From Promethearchaeota archaeon (GTDB taxonomy: Archaea; Asgardarchaeota; Lokiarchaeia; Sigyniarchaeales; Promethearchaeaceae): 55,416 nt of DNA. The position numbers and the translations under genes are program-made. The stretch is taken from the NCBI GenBank assembly GCA_018238965.1, contig JABCSI010000001.1:1-55416 (forward strand), in the 5' to 3' direction. Positions 25,550 through 33,972 of the stretch are shown here, piece by piece. How positions within the stretch are numbered: the first letter of the stretch is position 1; every line of letters begins with the position of its first letter. The notes under the pieces were generated by a model, which was given only the letters and a program-made list of their open reading frames with translations, was not told the DNA's origin and ran no database searches.

Positions 25550-25635
25550 CTCGGTCTGGTCTGATCGGTATCTTATTGGTGTCTGATTCGCATAACATTT
25601 TATAAAGGATAATAAAGATAAAAAAATTCCGGCGA

Positions 25636-25887
25636 TTATTTGTTCTCTTCGCTAATTTTAAAGAATACAAGCGGTCGACCACGGGAATTCGTTGGGCGGG
25701 AATATTTTTTTATGAGATTATAATTATTCAATCTCATCAAATTATCATATACAGTTGTTCTTGGAGAATCTACACGACTCACTAATTCAGCTCGGGTCAT
25801 TGGACCGTTTCGTTCCAAAACATTAATCAATTCCTTTTGCAAGGGACTGAATATCATTCCATCCTCATATTTGGTTAAATCTACCAT
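25636..25887 (-). CDS. Winged-helix transcriptional regulator
   Basis: An 83-residue DNA-binding protein of the archaeal TrmB/MarR-like winged-helix type: LQKELINVLERNGPMTRAELVSRVDSPRTTVYDNLMRLNNYNLIKKY, with the recognition helix PRTTVYDNLMRL, then a basic wing (RPTNSRGRPLVFFKI). There is no sensor domain. The ATG at 25887 is preferred over a GTG at 25899. It is divergent from the gene at 26132, and the gap between them carries strong inverted repeats that may be its operator. Confidence 0.8.
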   Translation of the reverse strand: MVDLTKYEDGMIFSPLQKELINVLERNGPMTRAELVSRVDSPRTTVYDNLMRLNNYNLIKKYSRPTNSRGRPLVFFKISEENK

Positions 25888-25983
25888 TTTTGCACACACT
25901 CATTTTTTGTTACCCTGATTTTCTGGTCACCCAACTCAAAGTTATGCATGAAAATCCGCATATTTATGAGTTGTATCTTTTTA

Positions 25984-26010
25984 GCAACTATAAGAAGCTA
26001 ATAAGCAACT
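25984..26010. repeat. Direct repeats AGCAACT, 21 bases apart
   Basis: AGCAACT occurs at about 25983-25989 and 26004-26010, one start to the next being two helical turns, upstream of the divergent pair's shared inverted repeat. The spacing suits cooperative protein binding on one DNA face. Two copies of seven bases can arise by chance in AT-rich DNA, so support is weak. Confidence 0.3.
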
Positions 26011-26020
26011 TGACCATTAT

Positions 26021-26049
26021 ATTTATATACGTGTGATGCCTATATAAAT
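26021..26049. promoter_or_regulatory. Perfect 9-bp inverted repeat ATTTATATA-N11-TATATAAAT
   Basis: The two arms (26021-26029 and 26041-26049) are exact reverse complements around CGTGTGATGCC. Each arm also reads as a TATA box, so the element may position divergent promoters for the winged-helix gene (left) and the gene at 26132 (right) and be an operator at the same time. Confidence 0.5.
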
Positions 26050-26131
26050 TTGTCGATTATTATCGTATTAACATGGATTGATTCGGATAATATCGGATTA
26101 ATAAAATTTAAACTTCAGGATATGACTTAAT

Positions 26132-26593
26132 ATGGCAGGTTCACCCAAAAATAAAACCAATTCTTTGCATACAAGCAAAGACACGCACAAAATTTGGGTA
26201 ACTTTAACAACCAAGTATACAGATATTCTAGATATCTTGGCCGATGATACACCGGACAAAACCCGGTCAAATCGTAAATCGGTGCTTATTGAAAAAATGG
26301 TTGATGAATATTTGGAAAAACATGAAAAAGAATTAAGTGATGATGGTAAATGGGATAAAATCATCAGTGTACGCAAACGAGCAGCCAGTAGACTGGAGAA
26401 ATCGATTCAAGAAAAGATCATTTTCATTGATAATTATCTTCCTGCTTATACAGAATTAAAATCTTTGTCCAAATATTGGGAGACAGCCAAAGAAATTGAA
26501 GATATTGCTATAATCGATAAAATTTATTTGAAAGTACAAGAAAAACGGGGAATAATTACCCAAGAATTAGATGATATACTCGCTAAAATTTAG
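26132..26593 (+). CDS. Hypothetical helical protein with a ribbon-helix-helix-like N terminus
   Basis: A 153-residue protein without a recognised family. The N-terminal part (HKIWVTLTTKYTDILDILADD...NRKSVLIEKMVDEYLEKH) has the strand-helix-helix rhythm of an RHH DNA-binding domain; the rest (residues 75-153) is helical and charged. It is divergent from the winged-helix gene and shares its upstream inverted repeat. A hairpin with a T-run follows the stop. A regulator or antitoxin-like role would be inference only. Confidence 0.55.
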   Translation: MAGSPKNKTNSLHTSKDTHKIWVTLTTKYTDILDILADDTPDKTRSNRKSVLIEKMVDEYLEKHEKELSDDGKWDKIISVRKRAASRLEKSIQEKIIFIDNYLPAYTELKSLSKYWETAKEIEDIAIIDKIYLKVQEKRGIITQELDDILAKI

Positions 26594-26601
26594 TACCAAA
26601 T

Positions 26602-26636
26602 GTTGCTAATTGGCAACTTTATTTTTTTATTATTTT
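26602..26636 (+). terminator. Hairpin plus T-run terminator
   Basis: GTTGC (26602-26606) pairs with GCAAC (26613-26617) around TAATTG and is followed by a long T-rich run. It lies nine bases after the stop at 26593, as expected for its terminator. Confidence 0.55.
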
Positions 26637-26676
26637 TGACGTTTGTAGTTCCTAGCAAAACCTCAATTTCATCAAG

Positions 26677-26790
26677 TTTCCAATGGAAAAGATGAACCAG
26701 GAAAAAAATATTGCCCACTTATTTTTTTTTATTGCGCCATAAATAAAATAAATATTTGAAAGGAAGAAGGGTACGTTTTCCACTGGAAAA
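26677..26790. promoter_or_regulatory. Two copies of an inverted repeat TTTCC-ANT-GGAAA
   Basis: TTTCC-AAT-GGAAA lies at 26677-26689 and TTTTCC-ACT-GGAAAA (about 26776-26790) about 99 bases later. A third partial copy, TTTTCC-AAT-GGA, is at 27117-27128. The arms are perfect in the first two. They resemble operator half-sites in an otherwise featureless AT-rich stretch; the binding factor is unknown. Confidence 0.4.
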
Positions 26791-26912
26791 ATAAAAAAAT
26801 TAGGAAAAATAAAAAAATTAATTAAAAATTTACTGTTTAAATATATTATAATAAAATTATTGCCCTATTTTTAGCTTATTTGATATTATTTAAATTACTT
26901 TATTAACCCAAT

Positions 26913-27113
26913 CTAGTTTTTTAACCCATTCCTGGTAGGGTTTTCCCTTAAACCATTAATAAAATCACTTAGGTTTTCCTTAAATCTGTTCATCAAAAAA
27001 TTTACAGAATCGAGTTTATTTGCTATAAGTTCTCTCGTTAATATCCTATACGTAATCTCAAAATAATAATCGAATTTTTCTATTTGTTTGGAAAAATAAA
27101 ATTTAGAAATCAC
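26913..27113 (-). CDS. Possible small helical protein
   Basis: A 66-codon frame with a GTG start encodes an amphipathic, helix-rich peptide (YYFEITYRILTRELIANKL, NFLMNRFKENLSDFI). The composition is protein-like, not a reading of plain AT-rich DNA. No homologue is recognised, and an ATG or ribosome binding site is lacking. The third operator-like repeat lies immediately upstream of its start, which is mild support for a regulated gene. Confidence 0.35.
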   Translation of the reverse strand: MISKFYFSKQIEKFDYYFEITYRILTRELIANKLDSVNFLMNRFKENLSDFINGLRENPTRNGLKN

Positions 27114-27163
27114 AAATTTTCCAATGGACGGATATCTTCTCCCCCCAGTTTGGAAAATGAAAA

Positions 27164-27505
27164 TTATGTCAATCTGGCGGTTTTCAAAAATAAAATTGCT
27201 TTTTCAGTAAGGAAGTAATGATTGGTTTCAGGTGATTCTTCATGACATTGGGCAATCGTGTTAAAGGGACATCCCTCACATCCTTGCATACAGCTATGCT
27301 TCCCAGGAATATTTTCGGCTTTTGTCCTTTTTTTCTGGGTAAGGAATCCCTGTAGGAATAAAAAATCAACCAATTGTTCTGCTTGTTTTAAAGATAATCC
27401 CAATTCAGATGCTAATACGTGCCGGGATAAAATACCATAATCTTGGAATATAATGAGTGCGTCAACTTGGTTTTTAGTAGAAAAAATTGGATGATTGGGT
27501 TGCAT
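27164..27505 (-). CDS. Winged-helix protein with a four-cysteine cluster
   Basis: A 113-residue protein with a winged-helix N terminus (residues 10-60, HVLASELGLSLKQAEQLVDFLFLQGFL as the helix-turn-helix) and a C-terminal CMQGCEGCPFNTIAQC (C72, C76, C79, C87). The cysteines recall FeoC-like or other Fe-S winged-helix regulators, where a cluster senses iron or redox state; a zinc site is the alternative. It follows the membrane-protein gene at 27512 by six bases, so the pair is surely one transcript. Confidence 0.75.
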   Translation of the reverse strand: MQPNHPIFSTKNQVDALIIFQDYGILSRHVLASELGLSLKQAEQLVDFLFLQGFLTQKKRTKAENIPGKHSCMQGCEGCPFNTIAQCHEESPETNHYFLTEKAILFLKTARLT

Positions 27506-27511
27506 TGAGGT

Positions 27512-28528
27512 TTACTCCCTTTCAGGATAATCTTTTCGAAATCTTTGTAATTTTCCTGTCAACTTGGTCATCTCCTTTCGATGTCGAATTTTTTTAGCAT
27601 GCATTAAAACATCTTTGAGTAGTGTATCCATTTCCTGACGAATTTTATTATACTCGACGGGGTCATCAAAATTTTTGGCTTTTTTAAGAGATTCAAATTT
27701 TACCTCAAAATCTAGCATGGGTTGCTTGGTTTTGAGTTCATACAACTGCTTCTCGATCTTCCGTCGGATTACATTAGCCTCTGAAAGTTGTTGGTATTTT
27801 TTCCCTTTTTTCGCTATTTTGATAAGTTCAGCACTTTTTCTATAAATATTATTCAAACATTCAGTCGCATCATCAGAATTGTTTTCTGACAGAAGAACCA
27901 TGCTTAATTCTTGAATATCCATGATATTTTGATGTAATTGGGTGTAACTCTTAGATTGGAACCCTAACTTTTTTTGCATTTCTCCCAATTCTTGAATACT
28001 TCCTTGATCGTGTTTCATTACACTCCAAAACTGGAGTAACAAAATGACCAGAACAAGTAAGGTTATTGCATTAATAAAGAAAATTGTGTAACTGGAGTAA
28101 AATACACCCCAAAAGAAGATCCGTCCAACCATGACACCAACATCCAAGACCATGAAGATACCAAATTGTTTGTACGTAGTCAAGATATTTGTCGCATCTT
28201 TATCAAAAGAACGCATAGACCCCGGTGTAAGCAAAATAAATGCTACGCATATTATGATGCAAATTTCATAAACGGTTAAGATTATAGGCCATATATCAAA
28301 AAAACCATAACCCATTAAAAAGACAAGAAGTATGAAAACGATAAAAGTAAGAAGAGGTACTAGGATTAAAGTACGAAACTGACGGTCATAATCGGGATTG
28401 TCAACTAAATTTTCCTTTTTTCCTCGAAAGAGGTCAACAATTTCGTTGATTATAGCATATATCATTAATAAAAGGAAATTTATCCCCCAAAATAATGAAA
28501 TGAAAATTTGAATGTATTTTTTTTTCAT
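27512..28528 (-). CDS. Membrane protein with a cytoplasmic coiled-coil tail
   Basis: A 338-residue protein with about five transmembrane segments in residues 1-175 (near 6-28, 54-75, 82-103, 120-142, 150-172) and a charged, helical cytoplasmic tail of about 160 residues (QGSIQELGEMQKKLGF, LTGKLQRFRKDYPERE). No family is recognised. The gene immediately downstream encodes a cysteine-cluster winged-helix protein on the same transcript, so a membrane-sensing-to-DNA link is possible, but only by position. Confidence 0.6.
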   Translation of the reverse strand: MKKKYIQIFISLFWGINFLLLMIYAIINEIVDLFRGKKENLVDNPDYDRQFRTLILVPLLTFIVFILLVFLMGYGFFDIWPIILTVYEICIIICVAFILLTPGSMRSFDKDATNILTTYKQFGIFMVLDVGVMVGRIFFWGVFYSSYTIFFINAITLLVLVILLLQFWSVMKHDQGSIQELGEMQKKLGFQSKSYTQLHQNIMDIQELSMVLLSENNSDDATECLNNIYRKSAELIKIAKKGKKYQQLSEANVIRRKIEKQLYELKTKQPMLDFEVKFESLKKAKNFDDPVEYNKIRQEMDTLLKDVLMHAKKIRHRKEMTKLTGKLQRFRKDYPERE

Positions 28529-28656
28529 ATCAGATCCACGCTCATAGCTTATTTAAGAAGGAATGGCTAAAAAAATCTACATTGTCCAAAATTATATAGC
28601 GCCAAAAACCCAATTTAATCTATAGTAATATTATTATAATCAAGGATCAAAAAACC

Positions 28657-31062
28657 ATGGGTTTAACTACGAGTGATGCGATACAGAAGCAGTTAACGGT
28701 CATCTTCGGCTTTAAGGGTTATCATGAGATTGAAGTGGGAGAAATACAAGGCATTGGGAGGCTTAGCGCCCACCATACAGATGATTTAATTAAAGAAACC
28801 TTAGAATTTCTGCAAAATTTTGATGTAATGTTGCGGGATTTCGCCGGTTGCAGGCTGTTTTCTATCGAATTTGAATTGAATCAATATGAAAAACGCTCCG
28901 ATACAAAAATCATGCCTAAGTCCATGCTTTTCATCCCTGGAATATTTAAAAACTCGCAATCATTGTTCTTATTACTCGCACCCCAATTAAGTTTAATGGA
29001 AACACAAAAACCGAAAGATTCTATCAATTATATAAATAAGCTATTGTATGAAATTGAAGAGGTGCTTGACGTTGAAGGTCTCACAAAAGATCAAAAACAT
29101 ATCATTCTGCAAAAATTTGCCCATCGCTTTACCTTAAAATTACAATCAGAGGTTATCGATACCAAGTGGAATCGCAAGTTAGTAGGTCTTCGGGATGAAG
29201 TTCAAGACATGTCCTACCTTACCCTTAATATGGAAAGCCGAAGAGATTGGCAAAATCGTGAAATTTCGGTAAAAAATCCTCGGTTTGGATATCCGCGTAT
29301 GCGGCTTTCTGAAGAGGATAAGTTTGAGTTCGCCAAGTACAGTATAAATCCGAGTATTGCGTATATCATTGCGCAGAAATCCTTTCAATTGGGAGCTAAT
29401 TTACTCAAAATTGCCAATACTGGTACCACCGATGATACACAAAAATCCTTTTTAGTTCTCTTTCTAAATATTTTTCAGGAAAGCGTAATTCAATCTTCAG
29501 AAAAAGTTGATTTTGATCAATTTATTTCGCTATTTAAGGCATTTCTAGTAGAATGTAGAGAATGGATTGATGAATTTGAGAAAAGATACCAAAAATACAT
29601 AAATCTGATCGCTTTGAAGTCGATTAAAGAAATTGAGGAAGACTATAACTCCCGATTTCGCATCAGTAACGAATCTTCCCTAAAAGAGAAATTTATCTTC
29701 TCCTTAGGTCAGATTGTCTTAAATCACCTGAAAAATTTCCGGTATTCGTTTCAATCCTATGATAAAATTCGCGTTGCAGAATTACAAACTCCATTGCTCT
29801 ATATACATGAAGCAATGAAAGATTGTTTGCAAAAAATCAATCGGTTATATCAATACTATATGCAATTTTTCTATTATGATGCCATTATTGACGAATTGAT
29901 GCAATTATTGTATCGAAATCTCTTTACAATTGAAAATCAATCCATTCTAATCCTCGGTGAGAAATATTTAGCAAAGTTTAAGAAATATCTCTCCTCGGAA
30001 TATGAATTGAAATCTAAGGAGAAACTCGTTCGTAATCAAGTTCATCTACTCTTGGAGTTTAAAACGCTAGCAAAAACCATGATTGAACCCTTCATTAAAA
30101 CTGCCACTATTGAAATTAGTGATCTGCTGGATTACTGTAGCCGGAAGTTTTCCGAATTACCAGAATTTTTAATCCATATTCAGAAATTAGCGACTTTTAC
30201 TGAAGAAATTGAGTTTATCTGGGGGTTAATTCTCAGAAATTCCACTTTCCAGCAATTTTTAAAATATTTTCCAGAGGATCTCGAATTTAGCCCTTTGAAT
30301 TTTGGGACAGAATTCATTAATTTCCTGAAACAGGGGCGCATCGCGGCTTTTAATTTAAATTGGCGAGATATTATCTACGGTTATATCTCGGACATTATTA
30401 CTCCAAATCAGACCCAATATGAGATCGATAAAGAAAATGGGAGCATTTGGTCCAAAAATAAAATAATCTCCATTTTTGTTGAATCAATTAGCAATCGGGT
30501 GAAGAAAGAAACCAGTGTAGAGGGATTTATCGAGCCTATGAAAACATATATTGATACACATGCCATTGCCAGCATTCAAAATCGGGATTTGGTCAAAATT
30601 TACCAAACATATATTGAAGGATTGGAGATTCTTGATCAATTTCCGGACTATCTTCGCCAGATATTTTATGTATCCATTGAAAATTTAACCCGTTTCAACA
30701 AATTCTATCCTATCTCGAAAATAATCGGACCTCTAAGAACAATGGAGGAGGTGATGACTTCTGAAATGAAAGATCTCAGAGAAAGTTTTGCTACGGATAA
30801 ATCATTGTATAGTTATGTGGTGGGTGAAGAAATGAAATATTTCAGTAGCCTCTTACCGTTTCCCATGGTCTTAAATCTCCATTCGCTGGATGCATCTATT
30901 GGAGAGAAATTACCCATCACACATAAATTGGAATTTCAAAATTTAAGGGATAAATTTGTAAAAATGACATTGTCGACAAATTTCAAAGGAATGAAATCTG
31001 AAAGTAAGTCTGATTTGAAACCAAATGCTAAAATAGGCACAAGATCAACGGAGGGATTGTAA
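28657..31062 (+). CDS. Large helical protein, first of an overlapping pair (801 residues)
   Basis: An 801-residue protein that I do not recognise. Nearly all of it is predicted helical with long amphipathic stretches and few glycines or prolines; no membrane segment, ATPase or nuclease motif is seen. A beta-like N-terminal stretch (QLTVIFGFKGYHEIEVGEI) is the only clear exception. Such architecture is typical of scaffold or tethering subunits. The stop (TAA) shares its last base with the next start codon, so the two proteins are translationally coupled and likely partners. AAGGAT upstream of the ATG is a plausible ribosome binding site. Confidence 0.7.
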   Translation: MGLTTSDAIQKQLTVIFGFKGYHEIEVGEIQGIGRLSAHHTDDLIKETLEFLQNFDVMLRDFAGCRLFSIEFELNQYEKRSDTKIMPKSMLFIPGIFKNSQSLFLLLAPQLSLMETQKPKDSINYINKLLYEIEEVLDVEGLTKDQKHIILQKFAHRFTLKLQSEVIDTKWNRKLVGLRDEVQDMSYLTLNMESRRDWQNREISVKNPRFGYPRMRLSEEDKFEFAKYSINPSIAYIIAQKSFQLGANLLKIANTGTTDDTQKSFLVLFLNIFQESVIQSSEKVDFDQFISLFKAFLVECREWIDEFEKRYQKYINLIALKSIKEIEEDYNSRFRISNESSLKEKFIFSLGQIVLNHLKNFRYSFQSYDKIRVAELQTPLLYIHEAMKDCLQKINRLYQYYMQFFYYDAIIDELMQLLYRNLFTIENQSILILGEKYLAKFKKYLSSEYELKSKEKLVRNQVHLLLEFKTLAKTMIEPFIKTATIEISDLLDYCSRKFSELPEFLIHIQKLATFTEEIEFIWGLILRNSTFQQFLKYFPEDLEFSPLNFGTEFINFLKQGRIAAFNLNWRDIIYGYISDIITPNQTQYEIDKENGSIWSKNKIISIFVESISNRVKKETSVEGFIEPMKTYIDTHAIASIQNRDLVKIYQTYIEGLEILDQFPDYLRQIFYVSIENLTRFNKFYPISKIIGPLRTMEEVMTSEMKDLRESFATDKSLYSYVVGEEMKYFSSLLPFPMVLNLHSLDASIGEKLPITHKLEFQNLRDKFVKMTLSTNFKGMKSESKSDLKPNAKIGTRSTEGL

Positions 31063-33506
31063 TGAGCGATATTAAAGCCATTATCACCTCTTCCACTGCG
31101 GAGGAGAGTTCAGAAAAATATTTTCAGACTATTAATTTGCTTTTAACTAGGTTCAAACGATCGCAAAATCGTAAAGAAATTTATAAGCTTACAACCACCC
31201 AAAATACCCTCTCAAATTTTCTTGTAGGTGCTTGCGCAATTCAATGTTATCATTACGTGGGGATCCGTACCAAATCGAAAGAAGTCATGATATCGCGAGA
31301 AACCAATGAGAACATTCAAGAAGTCGAAGAAAAACAAGAATTATATGAAGAAATATCTCTATTATTTAAGGATTCATTAGCCAAAGAAATCGATCTCTTG
31401 TCAAAATTTTTATCCTATGAACAGAAAATCATCGAGAATTTGAAAAACATAGCAGGACTTCAAGAATTTTCCTTGAATGAAACTCTCCGAAATGAATTGG
31501 AAGATTTTCTTTATGAGTCGTTTCAAATTTACGCTGATGTATTTTGGTTAGATGACATCGGTGAATGGATCGGCTTTAAAAAGATGGCAAAAAAGGCAAT
31601 CTTGAAATCTTCTGCGGGGATTAAGCCCACTTCTGTAGATCTAGAGAAAAGACTGGTAAATGAATCTACAGATGATAAATACATGGAATTGTCGACAATT
31701 AAACTCATTCATAATCGAATAAAAAATGATTTCAAATTTAAATCATTACGAGAATTTCATCATGATCGAAAACCCATTAAAAAAATCACCGATCTCATTC
31801 TAGATTATCAAATGACTCGATATCCAATATCAGAAGAGAGGCTCACCCAATTTTTAGAAGCCACAAAAATTAAGATTGTTTTCTTCGAAAAGCTCAAGCA
31901 GGCAAATTCGGAACAAATTCATTTTGAACAATTGGAATCCAGACTGAAAACTTGGCTAGTTCAGCAAATCAAAGAAAAAGCCTTAGCCAATCCTTCAAAT
32001 TTTGATTATTTCCTGCAAAACTTGTTGGATATGAATCAAAATGAATTACACATGTATCTGAAAGAGTTTGGGTTCGAAAATATTAACCAATTTAGTGAAA
32101 TTCAAGGATTTGAGACATCCAAATTTCTCCACGATGTCCATATGAACCAGTTATCTCAGATTGATTTCTTAAAAATCGAAGAACACGACCAAAAATTAGC
32201 CACAGTGCAGAAATTCATCGATCAAATTTACTCCAATAACAATTTAAAAGATTCAAAAACTCTCGCAGAGATATTAGTCACTAATGATGAATTAGAACTG
32301 GAAATATTACACCAAGCGTGTGATCTTGCAAAATTGAATTTGAATTTAATAAAAGAAATCTACATGAAGCGTGTTATCATTTCATCCACCATCCAACCCA
32401 AATATCCCATCTCAGGTCATTTATCCAATTATAGTCTGCTCTATGATATTGATCAAATTAATACAAAGATTGGAAATCAAATCTATTTTACACTTTTTGC
32501 AAAAATTTGTGTTCAAATTGCCCGCATATATGAAAGTTTCATGAAAGTGAAAGATGATAAAGGAATAATTCTTCTCGGTTTGAAACGAATCTTTGATTCC
32601 ACGCAAGAGGAAGATTGGATTAGAGTTAAGATTGAGGAATTGATCATCCAACGTTTGTTAAATCGCCAGGAAGAAATTGCATTTGTTTTGGATGCCCAGA
32701 ATCAAAGTTTCTTTGTAAATTCGTTTATTTATGCTCGTCTGTTTGATACCACCTTGAATCGAGCTCTAAAAATTTTTAAAGAAGAACCCGCCCAATTTTA
32801 CGCAGATGTAGCTTCAATTAGGCTACCAGCTGAAAAATTATCTCCAGTGTCCTATATATTTGCGTACGAAATTTTGGAGAGGTTTAAGTTATCACGGTTA
32901 AAAATTCGAAAGGATCGGGAACAGTTAAATGAAGATCTTGAAGAATCCGAGAAAGAGAAAAAGAAAAATATTAAATCCCAACAGCAGCTGAGTACTTTGA
33001 ACTGGATTGAACGAAAAATTACAACTTCGTTAGTTTCAATCTCGGCTGTTACAGTAAATCCAACTTCTTTCTACTGGAGTGAAAAAGACAGCAAAATGGG
33101 ATTAGAGGGGCTTCTAATTCATGCTAGATTAGGTTCACGGCAAATATGTGATGAATGTGGAGAAGATACAACGACTTCTCCTTGTGAGAAGCATCCTTCA
33201 CATAATTTGGATGCTACTCCATTGGATTTAACTGCGCAATTCTACTCTTTCACACTCAATAGAATTCAATATTTATGGCCAAAAATTAAAATTCCCACTT
33301 TCCGAGAATTACGGGATGAAATCCGAGGTTATATGCAAGAAGAGATGGAAGGAAGGTTAAAAACGAAAATAACACGGGAAATCTCAAAAGAAATTTTGGA
33401 TGGAGAACTTCGGGATGTAGGCTTTAAAATTGTCAATCGAATCGGAAAATATCTTGATAAAGCAATTTATAAGAAATTTAAGGCGAATTTACGCAAAAAC
33501 CGATGA
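31062..33506 (+). CDS. Large helical protein, second of an overlapping pair (814 residues)
   Basis: An 814-residue, mostly helical protein with no recognised family. It differs from its partner in carrying a zinc-knuckle-like segment near residues 695-715 (ICDECGED then a later cysteine and histidines in SPCEKHPSH) and a charged helix before it (SEKEKKKNIKSQQQ). The basic C terminus (KFKANLRKNR) could bind nucleic acid. It starts in the last base of the preceding stop, so stoichiometric co-production is likely. The two proteins do not show obvious sequence similarity to each other by eye. Confidence 0.7.
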   Translation: MSDIKAIITSSTAEESSEKYFQTINLLLTRFKRSQNRKEIYKLTTTQNTLSNFLVGACAIQCYHYVGIRTKSKEVMISRETNENIQEVEEKQELYEEISLLFKDSLAKEIDLLSKFLSYEQKIIENLKNIAGLQEFSLNETLRNELEDFLYESFQIYADVFWLDDIGEWIGFKKMAKKAILKSSAGIKPTSVDLEKRLVNESTDDKYMELSTIKLIHNRIKNDFKFKSLREFHHDRKPIKKITDLILDYQMTRYPISEERLTQFLEATKIKIVFFEKLKQANSEQIHFEQLESRLKTWLVQQIKEKALANPSNFDYFLQNLLDMNQNELHMYLKEFGFENINQFSEIQGFETSKFLHDVHMNQLSQIDFLKIEEHDQKLATVQKFIDQIYSNNNLKDSKTLAEILVTNDELELEILHQACDLAKLNLNLIKEIYMKRVIISSTIQPKYPISGHLSNYSLLYDIDQINTKIGNQIYFTLFAKICVQIARIYESFMKVKDDKGIILLGLKRIFDSTQEEDWIRVKIEELIIQRLLNRQEEIAFVLDAQNQSFFVNSFIYARLFDTTLNRALKIFKEEPAQFYADVASIRLPAEKLSPVSYIFAYEILERFKLSRLKIRKDREQLNEDLEESEKEKKKNIKSQQQLSTLNWIERKITTSLVSISAVTVNPTSFYWSEKDSKMGLEGLLIHARLGSRQICDECGEDTTTSPCEKHPSHNLDATPLDLTAQFYSFTLNRIQYLWPKIKIPTFRELRDEIRGYMQEEMEGRLKTKITREISKEILDGELRDVGFKIVNRIGKYLDKAIYKKFKANLRKNR

Positions 33507-33669
33507 AAATATACTTCATCATTAAATTTGTCCCCATTTTTTCCCTATAGAGATAAATTTTTTTGTATCGAGAAATTATTTGCCTTAGAAATCTACAAGC
33601 ACTACAAAACCCAATTGTTCGTTCAAAAAAATTTTAATTTTATTATCCTTTTTCAAGCTTTAGATTACT

Positions 33670-33918
33670 ATGGGAATTTCAATAAACACAGAATATGGTA
33701 TGAAAGCCTTAATTTCTGCATTAGGGCTTATGATTGCTCCAATTATTGGAATATTTTTGCGGCTTTCTCAAGCAAATGGATTTTTAATTGGGTCCATTGT
33801 TTCAATCTTAAATATTGGAGCTCTAATCGGAATCGGATTTTATTTGAAAAACGATTTTATTCCTTCAGAACAGAAAAATCTTGGAGAATCCGAAAAACAA
33901 GAAAAATCTTCAAAATAG
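33670..33918 (+). CDS. Small membrane protein with two transmembrane segments
   Basis: An 82-residue protein with two hydrophobic helices (ALISALGLMIAPIIGIFLRL, residues 13-32, and FLIGSIVSILNIGALIGIGFYL, 38-59) and a charged Lys/Glu-rich C-terminal tail. No family is recognised. It lies 163 bases after the large helical pair on the same strand and could be their membrane anchor, but only position suggests this. Confidence 0.6.
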   Translation: MGISINTEYGMKALISALGLMIAPIIGIFLRLSQANGFLIGSIVSILNIGALIGIGFYLKNDFIPSEQKNLGESEKQEKSSK

Positions 33919-33972
33919 CGAAAATTTTTATCCCAATGACTGATTACTCACTAAATTTTTGGTTATTGGCAA

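Larger units (their letters stand above)
26594..27163. other. AT-rich gap with operator-like repeats
   Basis: These 570 bases contain the terminator hairpin of the preceding gene (26602-26636), two TTTTCC-type inverted repeats (26677-26689 and 26776-26790) and a half-copy (27117-27128). The only frame of note is a weak 66-codon minus-strand one (26913-27113). Runs of A and T dominate, as in a degraded or mobile-element-associated region, but no transposase or terminal repeats were found. Confidence 0.4.

Noticed and set aside
27145-27157. A fourth TTTTCC-type repeat (CCAGTTTGGAAAA)
   Set aside because: The left arm and spacer do not match the other copies, so it was not counted.
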